A DNA stretch of 35,982 nucleotides. Origin: DATHBP01 sp035296085. Its GTDB lineage: Bacteria; Actinomycetota; Actinomycetes; Propionibacteriales; Nocardioidaceae. The stretch spans positions 1 to 35,982 of the forward strand of contig DATHBP010000182.1 of assembly GCA_035296085.1 (NCBI GenBank), in the 5' to 3' direction. The position numbers were made by a program, and so were the translations under genes. The notes under the pieces were generated by a model. It was not told where the DNA came from and did not search any database. It saw only the letters and a list, made by a program, of their open reading frames with translations. Below are positions 1 to 8,043 of this stretch, one piece after another (within the stretch, counting starts at the first letter, position 1; each line of letters opens with the position of its first letter).

Positions 1-1329
1 GACGTCGATGCCGCGCCGGCCGGCCCGGCCGGTCAGCTGGGTGTATTCCGCCGGCGTGACGTCGGCGTGGTTCTCGCCGTTCCACTTCGTCAGCTTCTCC
101 AGCACGACCGAGCGGGCCGGCATGTTGATGCCCAGCGCCAACGTCTCCGTGGCGAACACCACCTTGACCAATCCGGCGGCGAACAGCTCCTCCACGACCT
201 CCTTGAACGTCGGCAGCATGCCGGCGTGGTGCGCGGCCACTCCGCGGCTGAGCGCTTCGGCCCAGGCGTGGTAGTCCAAGATGTGCAGGTCCGCGTCCGG
301 GATGCCGGCGCAGCGCTGCTCGACGAGCGTCCGGACCGCGGCCTGCTCGTCCGGCGCGGTGAGCCGCAGGCCAGTGTTGAGGCACTGCAGGACCGCTGCA
401 TCGCACCCTGCCCGGCTGAAGACGAAGAAGATCGCGGGCAGCAGGCCGGCGGCGTCCAGCCGGTCGACGACGTCGACGCGGCTCGGGGTGTACGCCCGTC
501 CCTGGCTGCGATGCGGAACGCTTCGGCGCGGCGGCGCCTGCCGGCGAGGCCGCCGGCCGCGGGTGCTCGTGGTTCGCCAGTCCTCCCGAGCCACCCGGAT
601 CAGCTCGGGGTTGACCGCCACCGTCTCCTGACGGGCGTCCACGTCGTCGGCGAACAGGTCGTAGAGGCGCCGCCCCACCATGACGTGCTGGTAGAGCGGT
701 ACTGGGCGGCGCTCCTCGACGATGGTCGCCGTGTCGCCGCGTACGGTCTCCAGCCACTCACCGAACTCCTCGGCGTTGGACACCGTCGCCGACAGCGAGA
801 CCACGGCGACGGACTCCGGCAGGTGGATGATCACCTCCTCCCAGACCGCGCCCCGTGAGCGGTCGGCCAGATAGTGGACCTCGTCCATGACGACGTAGCC
901 CAGCCCCTGCAACGCTGCGGAGCCGGCGTAGATCATGTTGCGCAAGACCTCGGTGGTCATGACGACGACTGGTGCGGACCCGTTGATCGAGTTGTCACCG
1001 GTAAGCAGCCCAACCCGAGCTGCTCCGTAACGCCGGACGAGGTCGGTGTACTTCTGGTTGGACAGCGCCTTGATCGGCGTCGTGTAGAAGCACTTGCGCC
1101 GTTGGTTCAGCGCCAGGTGCACTGCGAACTCGCCGACCAGGGTCTTGCCCGCACCCGTCGGTGCTGCGACCAGCACTCCCGAGCCGTCCTCGAGCGCTTC
1201 ACAGGCCCGCAGCTGGAAGTCGTCCAGCGCGAACTCGTAGAGTGCCGCGAACTCCGTGAGCACAGCGGGCGCGTCGATTCGCGGCCGGTGTTCGGTTCGC
1301 CCGGCGTACGGCTGCGCCGGCGAGGTCAC
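1..1329 (-). CDS. helY: Ski2/Mtr4-like DEAD/DEAH-box helicase HelY, N-terminal part
   Basis: An ATP-dependent nucleic-acid helicase of superfamily 2, related to eukaryotic RNA helicases Mtr4/Ski2. Its 443 visible codons contain a Q-motif-like region near residues 37-41, Walker A AAPTGAGKT (55-63), TTPIKALSNQKY (82-94), DEVH (149-152), SLSATVSNAEEF, and on the second RecA domain VAAHHAGMLP, ATETLALGINMPA and the start of QLTGRAGRRGID. The frame is open to base 1, so the C-terminal half lies outside the window; full HelY proteins are about 900 aa. A GTG start at 1329 is chosen because a TAGCCT -10 element ends 6 nt upstream, implying a leaderless message. It is downstream of the DGK-family gene, whose stop codon lies inside that -10. 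Family assignment is secure; the physiological substrate is not known from sequence. Confidence 0.96.
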   Translation of the reverse strand, partial: MTSPAQPYAGRTEHRPRIDAPAVLTEFAALYEFALDDFQLRACEALEDGSGVLVAAPTGAGKTLVGEFAVHLALNQRRKCFYTTPIKALSNQKYTDLVRRYGAARVGLLTGDNSINGSAPVVVMTTEVLRNMIYAGSAALQGLGYVVMDEVHYLADRSRGAVWEEVIIHLPESVAVVSLSATVSNAEEFGEWLETVRGDTATIVEERRPVPLYQHVMVGRRLYDLFADDVDARQETVAVNPELIRVAREDWRTTSTRGRRPRRQAPPRRSVPHRSQGRAYTPSRVDVVDRLDAAGLLPAIFFVFSRAGCDAAVLQCLNTGLRLTAPDEQAAVRTLVEQRCAGIPDADLHILDYHAWAEALSRGVAAHHAGMLPTFKEVVEELFAAGLVKVVFATETLALGINMPARSVVLEKLTKWNGENHADVTPAEYTQLTGRAGRRGIDV

Positions 1330-1335
1330 AGCCCC

Positions 1336-1341
1336 AGGCTA
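1336..1341 (-). promoter_or_regulatory. -10 element TAGCCT of leaderless helY
   Basis: On the minus strand TAGCCT is followed by 6 nt and the helY GTG, so transcription should start at the start codon. The first three bases are the TAG stop of the upstream DGK-family gene. No -35 consensus is visible. Confidence 0.5.
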
Positions 1342-2253
1342 CGGGCTCGACGCGCTCCGGCTGGCCGGTGCGGGGGCGAACACGCGGAGCGCCGAGGGCA
1401 CGACCTCGACCCCTATCGGCAGCGCCCCGAGCCGCTCACCGTCGGCGTACGCCACCACACCGGCCGCCGCCAGCGACACCCCGTGGGCCCCGAACCGCTC
1501 GTAAGCGGGATGGCTGACGTGGGTGCCCGTGAACAGCCGCGGGTAGACCTTGACCAGCTCGAGTTTGCTGACCGGCTTGATGACCACGACGTCCAGCCTG
1601 CCGTCGTCGATCTTCGCGTCCGGGCAGATGCGCAGGCCGCCGCCGTACGAAGGTGTGTTGCTGACGGCTACGAGCATGGCGTCGAGCTCACGCTGGTTGC
1701 CGTCGATCCCGAGGCGGTACGTCAGCGGCGTGAAGACGCGCAGCTCGGCCAGCGTCGCTGCGGTGTAGCGCAGCTGTCCGTGCGGCCAGCGCACCGTGGC
1801 GGCGCGCTCGCTGACGCGCGAGTCGAACCCGGTGGCCAGCACGGTCGCGAAGTAGGTGTCCCCGGCTCGGCCGACGTCGACCAGACGGCTGTGCCTGCCG
1901 ATCACGACGTCGACTGCCGCGAGCGGATCGCGGGCGGGGATGCTGAGTGCGCGTGCCAGGTCATTGCCGGTCCCGACGGGTATGACACCAAGTGCGACCG
2001 AGGTGCCCACGGTGTGCGGCAGCACCTGGTGAACCAAGCCGTCGCCGCCCACCAGCACCAGCTCCTCGACGCCGGCGGCTATGGCGGCGGCGGCGAGCGC
2101 GCTGGACTCGGCGGCGTTGCGTCCTACCAGCGACCGCACCCGGCATCCGCTGTCGGTGAGGCGCCGCGTCAGCTCGCCGTGCCAGCGCAGAGCATGGCCC
2201 TTCCCGGCGCTGGGATTGAGCAGCAGCGCGACGTCCCGTTGGCTGCGGTTCAC
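1339..2253 (-). CDS. Diacylglycerol kinase / YegS-family lipid kinase
   Basis: A 304-aa soluble lipid kinase of the DAGK catalytic (YegS/BmrU/DgkB) family, expected to phosphorylate diacylglycerol or a related lipid at the membrane. Visible motifs are LLLNPSAGKG near the N-terminus, the nucleotide-binding VGGDGLVHQVLP (family usually GGDGT; here Leu replaces Thr), GVIPVGTGNDLAR, and ICPDAKIDDGRLDVVVI near the end. The reading frame stays open far upstream, but the GTG at 2253 is chosen because homology begins there and it forms a 4-bp GTGA overlap with the preceding gene, implying translational coupling. Exact lipid substrate cannot be inferred; GGDGL could alter specificity. Confidence 0.9.
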   Translation of the reverse strand: MNRSQRDVALLLNPSAGKGHALRWHGELTRRLTDSGCRVRSLVGRNAAESSALAAAAIAAGVEELVLVGGDGLVHQVLPHTVGTSVALGVIPVGTGNDLARALSIPARDPLAAVDVVIGRHSRLVDVGRAGDTYFATVLATGFDSRVSERAATVRWPHGQLRYTAATLAELRVFTPLTYRLGIDGNQRELDAMLVAVSNTPSYGGGLRICPDAKIDDGRLDVVVIKPVSKLELVKVYPRLFTGTHVSHPAYERFGAHGVSLAAAGVVAYADGERLGALPIGVEVVPSALRVFAPAPASRSASSP

Positions 2254-2657
2254 AGCAGCAGGTGAGCCGCGAAGCGCCACGGGTCGGACCCGACGGCCTT
2301 GGCAAACCGGCGCAGCGCTTCGAGGGTCAGGTCGGCCGAGAACGACGCGGTCGGCACGCCCAGTGCGGGCACACTCGCGCGGTCGAGCAGTACGACTTGG
2401 CCGAAGTGCCAGGCCTGGTGGGCGGCTCGTCGGTCGGTCGGAGAGCACGGCGCGGTCGGCCACGCGGCGTCGACGGCGACGGCATCCAGCCGGAGGGGTT
2501 CCGCGTCGCCGTCGATGCAGCGCAGCACACCCTGGGCCACGGTCTGGCCGGCCACCGACTCCAGCGCTTCCCACACCACCCGCGAACTCGCGAGCCACTC
2601 CGGAAGGTCGAAGGGGTCCAGCAATGCCGACTGGTCGCCAGGTGCATCCGCACTCAT
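2250..2657 (-). CDS. Conserved hypothetical protein, 135 aa
   Basis: A cytoplasmic protein of 135 aa with no motif I recognise. It is rich in Leu, Ala and Asp, has no signal peptide and no membrane segment, and looks alpha-helical. It starts with ATG immediately after the TAG stop of tatC (no spacing) and ends in a GTGA overlap with the DGK-family gene, so it is almost certainly translated within this operon. Base composition and third-position GC agree with its neighbours, supporting a real gene. Function unknown; the position between Tat export and a lipid kinase gives only a weak hint towards the cell envelope. Confidence 0.75.
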   Translation of the reverse strand: MSADAPGDQSALLDPFDLPEWLASSRVVWEALESVAGQTVAQGVLRCIDGDAEPLRLDAVAVDAAWPTAPCSPTDRRAAHQAWHFGQVVLLDRASVPALGVPTASFSADLTLEALRRFAKAVGSDPWRFAAHLLL

Positions 2658-3566
2658 CTAGTCGCTGTCCAGTCGGCTGGGAAGCTCGTCGTCGAGGTCG
2701 CGTGAGAGCCCCAGCGGTGACGTCTCGTCATCGGACAGCTTGTCGTAGTCGGGTTCCGCCGACTCCCGGGCCCGACGCCGGTCGATGAGTCGGGCAACGA
2801 TCTCCGAGACACCGAACAGCAACGTCATCGGCATGGCGAGCATCAGCATCGTGATCGGGTCGGTGGATGGTGTGGCGACGGCCGCGAAGACGAACGTCGC
2901 GAAGATGATCCACGACCGCCATCGGCCCAGCTGCTGCCCCGAGACCACGCCAGCGAGGCTCAGCAGCACGACGAAGAGGGGGATCTCGAAAGCCACGCCG
3001 AAGACCAGCAGGATGCGCAGGACGAAGCTCAGGTACCGGTCGACCTGCACCAGGTTGGCAACGTCCCCGGGTGTGAACCCGATGAGAAGCTCGAGCCCCT
3101 TCGGCAGCACGAAGTAGCCGAGCAGCACGCCGGCGAAGAACAGCGGACCGGCGATGGCGACGAAGATCCGCGTCCACTTGCGCTCGTTGCGGTGCAACCC
3201 CGGCAGCAGGAACGCCCATAGCTGGTAGAGCCAGATGGGGCTGGCCAGCACCACGCCCGCTACCAGTGAGACTTTCGTTTGCAGCAAGAACGCGTCGGCG
3301 ATACCGGTGAACACCGGCTGGGCGTCGATGTCGCGGGTCTCCTCCAGCTGAGCCACCGACTTCAGGAACGGGTCGATCAGCAGCTGGAACAGCTCTTCGT
3401 ACGCGAACCATCCGATCACCGTGCCGGCGAGGATGGCGAGCACGCTCTTGAACAGCCGTGAGCGCAGCTCACGCAGATGCTCGATGAGCGTCATGCGCCC
3501 GTCGTCGGGCATGGGCGGCGAACGGCCCTCGCGGCCCCTGCGCAGCGGGCGTACGGACAGCGCCAC
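2658..3566 (-). CDS. tatC: Sec-independent protein translocase TatC
   Basis: The polytopic receptor subunit of the twin-arginine translocase, which exports folded proteins. The conserved cytoplasmic N-terminus MTLIEHLRELRSRLF starts at residue 25, followed by about six hydrophobic segments including the loop region with PFLKSV, SPIWLYQLWAFLLPGLHRNERK and the last helices around TPSTDPITMLMLAMPM. The 302-aa length includes an acidic C-terminal tail (DYDKLSDDE), common in actinobacteria. The first start is a GTG at 3566 without a good ribosome-binding site; an in-frame ATG at 3512 (18 codons in) is an equally good candidate and puts the TatC core closer to the start. tatA lies 15 bp upstream. 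Confidence 0.96.
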   Translation of the reverse strand: MALSVRPLRRGREGRSPPMPDDGRMTLIEHLRELRSRLFKSVLAILAGTVIGWFAYEELFQLLIDPFLKSVAQLEETRDIDAQPVFTGIADAFLLQTKVSLVAGVVLASPIWLYQLWAFLLPGLHRNERKWTRIFVAIAGPLFFAGVLLGYFVLPKGLELLIGFTPGDVANLVQVDRYLSFVLRILLVFGVAFEIPLFVVLLSLAGVVSGQQLGRWRSWIIFATFVFAAVATPSTDPITMLMLAMPMTLLFGVSEIVARLIDRRRARESAEPDYDKLSDDETSPLGLSRDLDDELPSRLDSD

Positions 3567-3581
3567 TAACGCCGCGCCGGA

Positions 3582-3908
3582 CTAGCGGTCGATGTCGCGG
3601 GTAGCGGACTCGTCGGCGGGAGGCACAGGCTCAGTCCTCGGTGACTGCACGGCGGAGCTGCCGGTTGATGCGACGGGTGGCGAGAGGACGCCCGGGGAAG
3701 CAGTCACGGTGGGCGGGGGGCTCGCATCCGGGTCGTCGTCGTCGTTCATCAACCCCTTGGTCTCCGCCTTGAAGATGCGCAGCGCTCGACCTGAGCCGCG
3801 CGCCATCTCCGGCAGCTTCTTGGCGCCGAAGAGCAGCACAAGCACGAAGACGATCAGGATCAGCTCTGGCGCCCCAAGCCCAGGAGCACCCAGGAAGGCG
3901 AGATTCAT
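3582..3908 (-). CDS. tatA: Sec-independent protein translocase TatA
   Basis: A small pore-forming Tat subunit of 108 aa. It has one N-terminal membrane helix (LGAPELILIVFVLVLLFGAK), a hinge, the amphipathic stretch KLPEMARGSGRALRIFKAET, and then a long polar Pro/Ser/Thr-rich tail. The ATG at 3908 is chosen because GGAGGGG lies 6 bases upstream and the membrane helix follows directly; an earlier in-frame ATG at 3938 lacks such a site. With tatC it gives the minimal actinobacterial Tat system; no tatB is seen here, which is normal because it is usually elsewhere. Confidence 0.95.
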   Translation of the reverse strand: MNLAFLGAPGLGAPELILIVFVLVLLFGAKKLPEMARGSGRALRIFKAETKGLMNDDDDPDASPPPTVTASPGVLSPPVASTGSSAVQSPRTEPVPPADESATRDIDR

Positions 3909-3940
3909 GACGTCCCCTCCGATCGGGTTACCACTCAATG

Positions 3941-4912
3941 TTACGCGGTGTCGTATGCCTTGAGAGCTTCCGCGGCGGCAGCACGGATCGCCGCTGCATC
4001 TTCCGCCGGCGAAACGAGCCGCGCGGCGCCGCCCAGCCGCAGGACGAGCCGGCGAAGCCAGGCCGGGTCGCTGACGCGCAGGGTCACGCGCATGCGTCCC
4101 GAACCGAGCTCGGTCACCGACTCACAGGGGTAGTACTCCGCCACCCAACGGGCGCTGGGGTCGAGCTCGACGGTGGCCAGCAGGTCCGTGGGCGAAGGCT
4201 GGAACAACCCGGCGGAGAGGTCACGACTGCGCGCCTGCGGCGGTGGCTCCGCGGCGGCGGCCAGCACCTCGATCTGCGCGATCCGGTCCAACCGGAACAT
4301 GCGGACGTCCTCGACCCGTCGGCACCAGGCCTCGAGATAGCTGCGTCCTTCCGCGACCACTAGGCGCATCGGGTCCACCTCTCGCTCGGTGGTCTCGTCG
4401 CGGGCGGGCACGTAGTAGGCGATTCGCAACCGCTTGCCCGTCCGCAGCGACTCGTTGACCGCGTCGGACACGGCGCGGTCCGGAGCCTCGATCTGGACAT
4501 CCACCTGCTCGGCTCTTGACATGGCATCTCCGGCCGCCGACTCGAGCTTGAGCAGGGCACGATCGATGGCGTCGCGCTCACCCGGGCCGCACACCTCGTG
4601 CAGCGTCCGCAACGCGACGATCAGCGCGAGGGCCTCGTGGACGTCCAGCCGCAGCGGTCGGCCCAGATAGTCTGCGTTGCCGAGCCGCACGACCCCTTCG
4701 CCGTCCAAGGCGTCCATGTCCACGTCGATGAGGTCCCCGCTGACGGCCCCGGGCAGCCCGCAGAACCACAGCACATGCAGGTCGTTTCCGATCTGTCCCG
4801 GGCTCACCCCGAAGTCCGCTGCCACCTGCTCGATCGCGATGCCGTCACGCGCGCGCAGGTAGGGCACCAGTGCGAGCAGCCGCTGGACCTGGTCCTTCGC
4901 CGCCGTCGTCAC
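3941..4912 (-). CDS. pafC: WYL-domain transcriptional regulator PafC
   Basis: The second half of the PafB-PafC pair. It has an N-terminal winged-helix part (around QLRxx-type helices up to VSPGQIGNDLHVLWFCGLPG) and a WYL domain (KRLRIAYYVPARDETTEREVDP, RSYLEAWCRRVEDVRMFRLDRI), then the WCX C-terminal extension. In mycobacteria PafBC forms a heterodimer that activates most RecA/LexA-independent DNA-damage genes, probably sensing a nucleic-acid ligand through WYL. The start is GTG 4912, which overlaps the pafB stop as GTGA, implying coupled synthesis of the two subunits; a longer frame reaching back into pafB has no family support. It is 323 aa. tatA follows after 32 bp. Confidence 0.93.
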   Translation of the reverse strand: MTTAAKDQVQRLLALVPYLRARDGIAIEQVAADFGVSPGQIGNDLHVLWFCGLPGAVSGDLIDVDMDALDGEGVVRLGNADYLGRPLRLDVHEALALIVALRTLHEVCGPGERDAIDRALLKLESAAGDAMSRAEQVDVQIEAPDRAVSDAVNESLRTGKRLRIAYYVPARDETTEREVDPMRLVVAEGRSYLEAWCRRVEDVRMFRLDRIAQIEVLAAAAEPPPQARSRDLSAGLFQPSPTDLLATVELDPSARWVAEYYPCESVTELGSGRMRVTLRVSDPAWLRRLVLRLGGAARLVSPAEDAAAIRAAAAEALKAYDTA

Positions 4913-5868
4913 GACTGCCTGGCCAGCGCCCTCAGGCGGGCGACGACGCGCTCGCGTACCTGAGGCGGCGCGAGCACCACCACGTCGGCGCCGTACGCGA
5001 GCACGTCGTCGGCCAGCGCCTCCGGGTCCGAGTAGTGCATTTCCACGACGTCCCACCCCGCGTCCTTGGGTTTGGTCGTTCCGGCCCGGCGGCGGAGGCC
5101 GTATCCGGTGCCCTCGCGCACCTCGAGCAGCGCCGTGCCGGCCGGTGCCGCCGGTGCGAGTTTCGCCGCGATGCGTCGTACGTCGGTGCCGGCGGGGATC
5201 TCGAACGACCCCGCCCGACCCGCCGCCGCGACCGGCCCGGTGATTCGCGAGAGGCGGAACATCCGGGTTGCTTCACGGTCTCGGTCGTGACCTACGACAT
5301 ACCAATGGCCGTGCCAGGACACGATGCCCCAGGGCTCGAGCGTGCGCAGCTGGTCGCTGGTCTGGTCCGCGCGCCGATGCTTGAAGCGCACGGGCGTCCG
5401 GCTGAGGACCGCATCCCACAGTGCCCCGAACGCCGGCTCGCTCGCACCGAGGTGTGGTTCGACGACCGCCAGCGCCGAGGAGTCCACCTCCACCCCCCCG
5501 GCTTTGAGCTTGCGCATCGCGCTGGACGTCGCATCGGCCAGCCGGGCGTGCTGCCAGACGCGTGCGGCCACGCCGACGACAGCCGCCTCGTCGGCGTCGA
5601 GGACGATCTCGGGCAGCTCGAACGCATCCCGCCGGATGCGGTAGCCCGGCTCGTCCTCGAACGCCTTGTCGGTGAAGCCCAGCTCGACCGGGATGCCCAG
5701 CTCCCTGAGCTCGTCCTTGTCCCGCTCGAACATCTTCTCGAACGCCTCGTCGGACTGGTCGCGGTAGGCCTCGACGACGTCGCGGATCTTGGTCTTCGGG
5801 ACGTACGTTCGCGCCACGAGCAGACAGATGACGAGGTTCATCAGACGTTCGCTCTTGCGCGCGGTCAC
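4909..5868 (-). CDS. pafB: WYL-domain transcriptional regulator PafB
   Basis: First subunit of the PafBC DNA-damage response activator, 319 aa. The N-terminus ARKSERLMNLVICLLVART is the characteristic PafB winged-helix start, with FERDKDELRELGIPVE as the second part of the DNA-binding domain; the WYL domain shows WGIVSWHGHWYVVGHDR and ATRMFRLSRI. The GTG start at 5868 is supported by AAGGGAG just upstream. A TAGCGT -10 lies about 23 bases upstream, so this gene has a leader, unlike many neighbours. pafBC is not directly downstream of pafA here: the FKBP and DUF3866 genes separate them, which differs from mycobacteria where pafA, pafB and pafC are contiguous. Confidence 0.94.
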   Translation of the reverse strand: MTARKSERLMNLVICLLVARTYVPKTKIRDVVEAYRDQSDEAFEKMFERDKDELRELGIPVELGFTDKAFEDEPGYRIRRDAFELPEIVLDADEAAVVGVAARVWQHARLADATSSAMRKLKAGGVEVDSSALAVVEPHLGASEPAFGALWDAVLSRTPVRFKHRRADQTSDQLRTLEPWGIVSWHGHWYVVGHDRDREATRMFRLSRITGPVAAAGRAGSFEIPAGTDVRRIAAKLAPAAPAGTALLEVREGTGYGLRRRAGTTKPKDAGWDVVEMHYSDPEALADDVLAYGADVVVLAPPQVRERVVARLRALARQS

Positions 5869-5890
5869 CGACGGCTCCCTTCCGTGCGCG

Positions 5891-5896
5891 ACGCTA
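5891..5896 (-). promoter_or_regulatory. Candidate -10 (TAGCGT) for pafBC-tatAC operon
   Basis: TAGCGT on the minus strand, 22 nt before the pafB GTG, leaves room for a short leader with the AAGGGAG ribosome-binding site. It is the only TANNNT hexamer I see close upstream of pafB. No -35 match and no PafBC-type box were seen. Confidence 0.35.
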
Positions 5897-5913
5897 CCTG
5901 AGCGAACCGCCTC

Positions 5914-5919
5914 TAGGCT
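5914..5919 (+). promoter_or_regulatory. -10 element TAGGCT for the DUF3866 gene
   Basis: TAGGCT is followed by 8 nt and the ATG at 5928. There is no ribosome-binding site, so the message is probably leaderless or starts one or two bases before the ATG. Confidence 0.4.
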
Positions 5920-5927
5920 TCGCTCTC

Positions 5928-7076
5928 ATGGTGCGCTGGCGGAGCGGGCGCGTCGTCTCCGTTCGGCGAACCTGGTCTGGCGCGGTAGAGCTCGATGTCG
6001 ACGTGGCCGACGAGGTGCTCGCCGCGCTGGCGTTCGTCGACCTGGTGGGCCACCCGCAGGTCGGCGACCAGGTCCTGCTCAACGTGGGCGCACTCGTGCT
6101 AGGGCTGGGCACCGGCGGCTACGCGCTGGTCGTGGCCAATCCCGACCGACTGCCACCGGACCCCGACGATCCCCCCGGCCACCTCGTCAAGGCGAGGTAC
6201 ACGCCCCTGCAGACGACCGTGCTCGGAGTCGACGAGCAAGCCGCTCCCGACCACTCCCTGCTGGCCGATGCCGACTCGCTCGACGGTATGCCGGTCGTGG
6301 TGGCGGACCTGCACTCCGCCCTGCCGGCCGTCATTGCCGGGATCCGCGCAACGCTGCCGGCGGCTCGGGTGGTGTACGTGATGAGTGACGGGGGCGCCCT
6401 TCCGATGGCGTTCTCGACGACGGTCGCCGACCTGCTGGCCCACGACTGGCTAGCCGGGACGGTGACGGTGGGTCAGGCGTTCGGCGGCGACCTGGAGACG
6501 GTGACCGTGCACTCGGCGCTGCTCGCGGCCCACCTCGTCCTCTCCGCCGATGTCGCGGTCGTGACCCAGGGCCCGGGAAACCTCGGCACCGGCACCCGAT
6601 GGGGGTTCTCGGGGGTTGCGTCCGGCGAGGCGGTCAACGCGGCCGCAACCCTGGGCGGCCGTCCGGTTGCTGCCTTGCGGATCTCCGGCGCCGACCGCCG
6701 GGCACGCCACCGTGGCGTGTCACACCACAGCCTGACGGCGTACGGCCGGGTTGCGCTGGCTCCGGCGGATGTCGTGGTGCCGACTCTGGGCGGTCCGCTG
6801 GGCGAAACTGTGGACGCTGCCGTCTCCGCGCTCGGTCAGCGGCATCGGCTCGTGCGCGTAGATCCAGTCGGTCTGGAGTCTGCTCTACGCGACAGTCCGA
6901 TACCGATGTCCACGATGGGCCGGGGGCTCGACGACGACCTCGACTACTTCCTCGCCGCCGCTGCTGCCGGCCGGCACGCTGCCGCGCTGCTTGCTCAGCC
7001 GATGCCCAGGATGTCGACCGAGAAGATCAGCGAGGCACCACCGGGAATGGTGGGCGGCGAGCCTTCCTCGCCATAG
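5928..7076 (+). CDS. DUF3866 family protein
   Basis: A 382-aa protein of the DUF3866 family, restricted mainly to actinobacteria and firmicutes and without known activity. It has no signal peptide or obvious membrane helix. Features include a beta-rich N-terminus (RSGRVVSVRRTWSGAVELDV), the motif GHLVKARYTPLQTTVLGV, VYVMSDGGALPMAFS, TVGQAFGGDLETVTVHSALL, and TQGPGNLGTGTRWGFSGV, which resembles a nucleotide or phosphate-binding loop. The gene is alone on the plus strand, divergent from pafB. Its last 82 bp overlap the convergent FKBP gene, so its final 27 or so residues are encoded antisense to the FKBP C-terminus; the family core ends before that overlap. Confidence 0.88.
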   Translation: MVRWRSGRVVSVRRTWSGAVELDVDVADEVLAALAFVDLVGHPQVGDQVLLNVGALVLGLGTGGYALVVANPDRLPPDPDDPPGHLVKARYTPLQTTVLGVDEQAAPDHSLLADADSLDGMPVVVADLHSALPAVIAGIRATLPAARVVYVMSDGGALPMAFSTTVADLLAHDWLAGTVTVGQAFGGDLETVTVHSALLAAHLVLSADVAVVTQGPGNLGTGTRWGFSGVASGEAVNAAATLGGRPVAALRISGADRRARHRGVSHHSLTAYGRVALAPADVVVPTLGGPLGETVDAAVSALGQRHRLVRVDPVGLESALRDSPIPMSTMGRGLDDDLDYFLAAAAAGRHAAALLAQPMPRMSTEKISEAPPGMVGGEPSSP

Positions 7077-7978
7077 CCGAGCTCCGGCGGTATCACGAGC
7101 ACGAGCCGGCTGCCGACGCGTTGGCCGACCAGGCCCTGGTCCCAGCCGGAGATCAGTGCCCCCGCCCCGATCTGGAAGGTGACCGGCTTACCTTCGCTCC
7201 AGGACTCGTCGAAGATCTCGCCGTCGGGGAAGATCTGGCCGAGATAGTGCACGGTCAGCAGGTCACCCTCACCGACCGTCGGGCCGGTTCCTGAGATGAG
7301 CGGGTAGACCCCCAGCTCGTCCGGTGCAGGCGGTGCGTCGCCGGTCACCTCGAAGCCCGTCGGCACCCCCTGCTCGTCGGTCTGCAGCGCTGGCACACCG
7401 GCGGGAAGATCCTTGGCGCTTCCCTCCGCCCGGGCGAGCGGGTCGGGGTCGCTCGTCGCGAGCAGGTTGACGACGAACAGCAAGGTGTCGGTGCCGGAGA
7501 TGCCGGCCTGGCTGTTGCCCTGCGCGCCGTAGCCCTCTGCGGGAGGCATGGCGACGAGCAGCCGCCCGCCAACCTTCTGGCCCACGAGACCGGTGATGAA
7601 CCCGGGGATCATCTGCCCCGGCACCAAGGCGAAGGTCTGCGAGTTCCCGCGGTCCCAGGAGCTGTCGAACTGGCGGCCGTCATTCGCGTTGATGCCCACG
7701 TAGTCGATGAGCACAGTGCTGTTGACCCGCACCTCCGGCCCATCTCCAGGCTTCAGCACCCTGGTGAGAGTCTTGTCGACCCTGAAGGGCGTCTCGAAAT
7801 CCACCTTCGGCGCGGAGTTCACGCCGCCGACGACCTCGATGGCGCTGAGGTCGCCCGCCGCCGGGCTCGTCGCCGGAGATGTCGGCGCCGCGGCGACGTC
7901 TGGGCCACCGCCGTCCTCACCGCACGCGGCCAGCAGCCCGAGCAGGGGCACGAGGGCAAAGACGGCCAAGCGGCGCAC
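6995..7978 (-). CDS. Tandem-FKBP peptidyl-prolyl isomerase lipoprotein
   Basis: A 327-aa exported folding catalyst. The first 19 residues form a lipoprotein signal ending LLAAC (Cys19), so the protein should be anchored on the outer face of the membrane. Two FKBP domains follow: one near residues 80-175 (VLIDYVGINANDGRQFDSSW, VPGQMIPGFITGLVGQKVGG, PPAEGYG) and a second near 235-327 (LTVHYLGQIFPDGEIFDESW, ISGWDQGLVGQRVGSRLVLV, PPELGYGEEG). The second carries the more complete active-site set. GTG 7978 is chosen for GAGGTGAT immediately upstream. It follows pafA by 65 bp on the same strand and may be read through from it. The end overlaps the DUF3866 gene convergently. Confidence 0.94.
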   Translation of the reverse strand: MRRLAVFALVPLLGLLAACGEDGGGPDVAAAPTSPATSPAAGDLSAIEVVGGVNSAPKVDFETPFRVDKTLTRVLKPGDGPEVRVNSTVLIDYVGINANDGRQFDSSWDRGNSQTFALVPGQMIPGFITGLVGQKVGGRLLVAMPPAEGYGAQGNSQAGISGTDTLLFVVNLLATSDPDPLARAEGSAKDLPAGVPALQTDEQGVPTGFEVTGDAPPAPDELGVYPLISGTGPTVGEGDLLTVHYLGQIFPDGEIFDESWSEGKPVTFQIGAGALISGWDQGLVGQRVGSRLVLVIPPELGYGEEGSPPTIPGGASLIFSVDILGIG

Positions 7979-8043
7979 AGATCACCTCAGGAGTCGGACG
8001 ACGGGAACGCCAGCGTAACGAGCAGGGGGTGTGCAACGTTCCG

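Noticed and set aside
874..2265. Long plus-strand open frame (463 codons)
   Set aside because: It lies antisense to helY and the DGK-family gene, has no recognisable motif, and its composition reflects the mirror of GC-rich codons.
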